Assembly: GCA_045629585.1 (NCBI GenBank)
Contig: JAZQRM010000060.1
Location: 17,312-81,311, forward strand
Direction: 5' to 3'
From: Taishania sp045629585
GTDB taxonomy: Bacteria > Bacteroidota > Bacteroidia > Flavobacteriales_D > Crocinitomicaceae
DNA length: 64,000 nucleotides
This document shows, piece by piece, positions 63,803 to 64,000 of this stretch (positions within the stretch are counted from its first letter, which is position 1; each line of letters starts with the position of its first letter). Made by a program: the position numbers and the translations under genes. The notes below the pieces were generated by a model. It did not search any database. It was not told the origin of the DNA and saw nothing but the letters and a program-made list of their open reading frames with translations.

Positions 63803-64000
63803 ATGAAATTGAATCCCGCAGTTTTTGAACAAACAGACATATACGCCATCATTGATTCTATTGCCGAAGAAGTGCTCACTCAATGTGAAGAAAAACCTTT
63901 TGATGATTTGGATGAAGTTGCACAACATTGCGTTGTACTTATCGGTTTGGATGAAGAAATTGACCAAGGTGGCTTCCTTCAATTCATTGAAAACAGCGCT
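63803..64000 (+). CDS. DMP19/DUF4375-like protein (3' end beyond window)
   Basis: 66 residues visible, beginning MKLNPAVFEQTDIYAIIDSI and containing DEEIDQGGFLQFIENSA. That matches the NGGFxQFFxNS signature of DUF4375/DMP19-type proteins. Cytoplasmic, function unknown; relatives occur as immunity-like or DNA-mimic proteins. A TAACTTTA near-match to the -7 box precedes it. Confidence 0.7.
   Translation, partial: MKLNPAVFEQTDIYAIIDSIAEEVLTQCEEKPFDDLDEVAQHCVVLIGLDEEIDQGGFLQFIENSA

Noticed and set aside
1..64000. CRISPR arrays, rRNA genes, insertion sequences or prophage
   Set aside because: No spaced direct repeats, rRNA-like stretch, transposase or phage gene was recognised.

Overview
This window looks like a piece of a Bacteroidetes chromosome, most likely order Flavobacteriales (Crocinitomicaceae/Fluviicola-like is my best guess, held weakly). 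The evidence is an AT-rich composition, TAnnTTTG -7 promoter elements, C-terminal type IX secretion (T9SS) sorting domains, and Bacteroidetes-typical gene pairs: acyl-CoA reductase next to ferredoxin, START-like protein next to LptF, and a bifunctional RibBA. There is no rRNA, CRISPR array or recognisable insertion sequence. One tRNA (Met, CAT) is present.

Layout. 1-2.8 kb: minus-strand gene cut by the left edge, encoding a giant secreted protein of alternating CUB and Ig-like modules. 3.2-6.3 kb: housekeeping genes (LuxC-type acyl-CoA reductase, ferredoxin, RlpA-like protein, MmcQ/YjbR protein, Crp/Fnr regulator). 6.4-11.8 kb: tripartite RND efflux operon. 12-16.4 kb: alpha/beta hydrolase, a bacteriophytochrome histidine kinase overlapping its heme oxygenase, and a cupin. 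16.5-18 kb: small lipoprotein and membrane proteins. 18-20.5 kb: polyamine synthesis (a SpeD-SpeE fusion and an agmatinase-family enzyme). 20.6-24.9 kb: secreted protein, NlpC/P60 hydrolase, S41 protease, DUF1573 lipoprotein, DUF3817 protein. 25.2-26.6 kb: arsR-DUF6428-arsC. 26.5-32.3 kb: a tightly overlapping minus-strand operon DUF4178 / DUF350 / membrane spermidine-synthase-like protein / FAD amine oxidase-like protein / polytopic membrane protein. 33-42.7 kb: baeRF-like protein, TPR protein, UvrB, TerC, DinB, Acs and an AraC regulator. 42.7-44.4 kb: an orphan protein that looks gasdermin-like, and a secreted-protein gene broken by one in-frame stop. 44.6-51.8 kb: tRNA-Met, methyltransferase, START-like/LptF/two glycosyltransferases, RibBA and a LolD-type ATPase. 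51.9-60.9 kb: two paralogous T9SS beta-helix proteins, each internally duplicated, and a T9SS CotH-kinase protein. 61-64 kb: DUF3781, RmuC, two conserved unknowns, the last cut by the right edge.

How the genes fit together. Polyamine chemistry appears twice: a soluble route (SpeD-SpeE plus agmatinase family) and a membrane-bound aminopropyltransferase-like enzyme in the DUF4178/DUF350 operon. That operon is the best candidate here for a poorly described system. The envelope and surface theme is strong: CUB repeats, beta-helix proteins, CotH, LptF, LolD, glycosyltransferases, RND efflux. Many genes carry a TAnnTTTG box only a few bases before the start codon. In several cases a naive TTG start lies inside that box, so I moved the start downstream.
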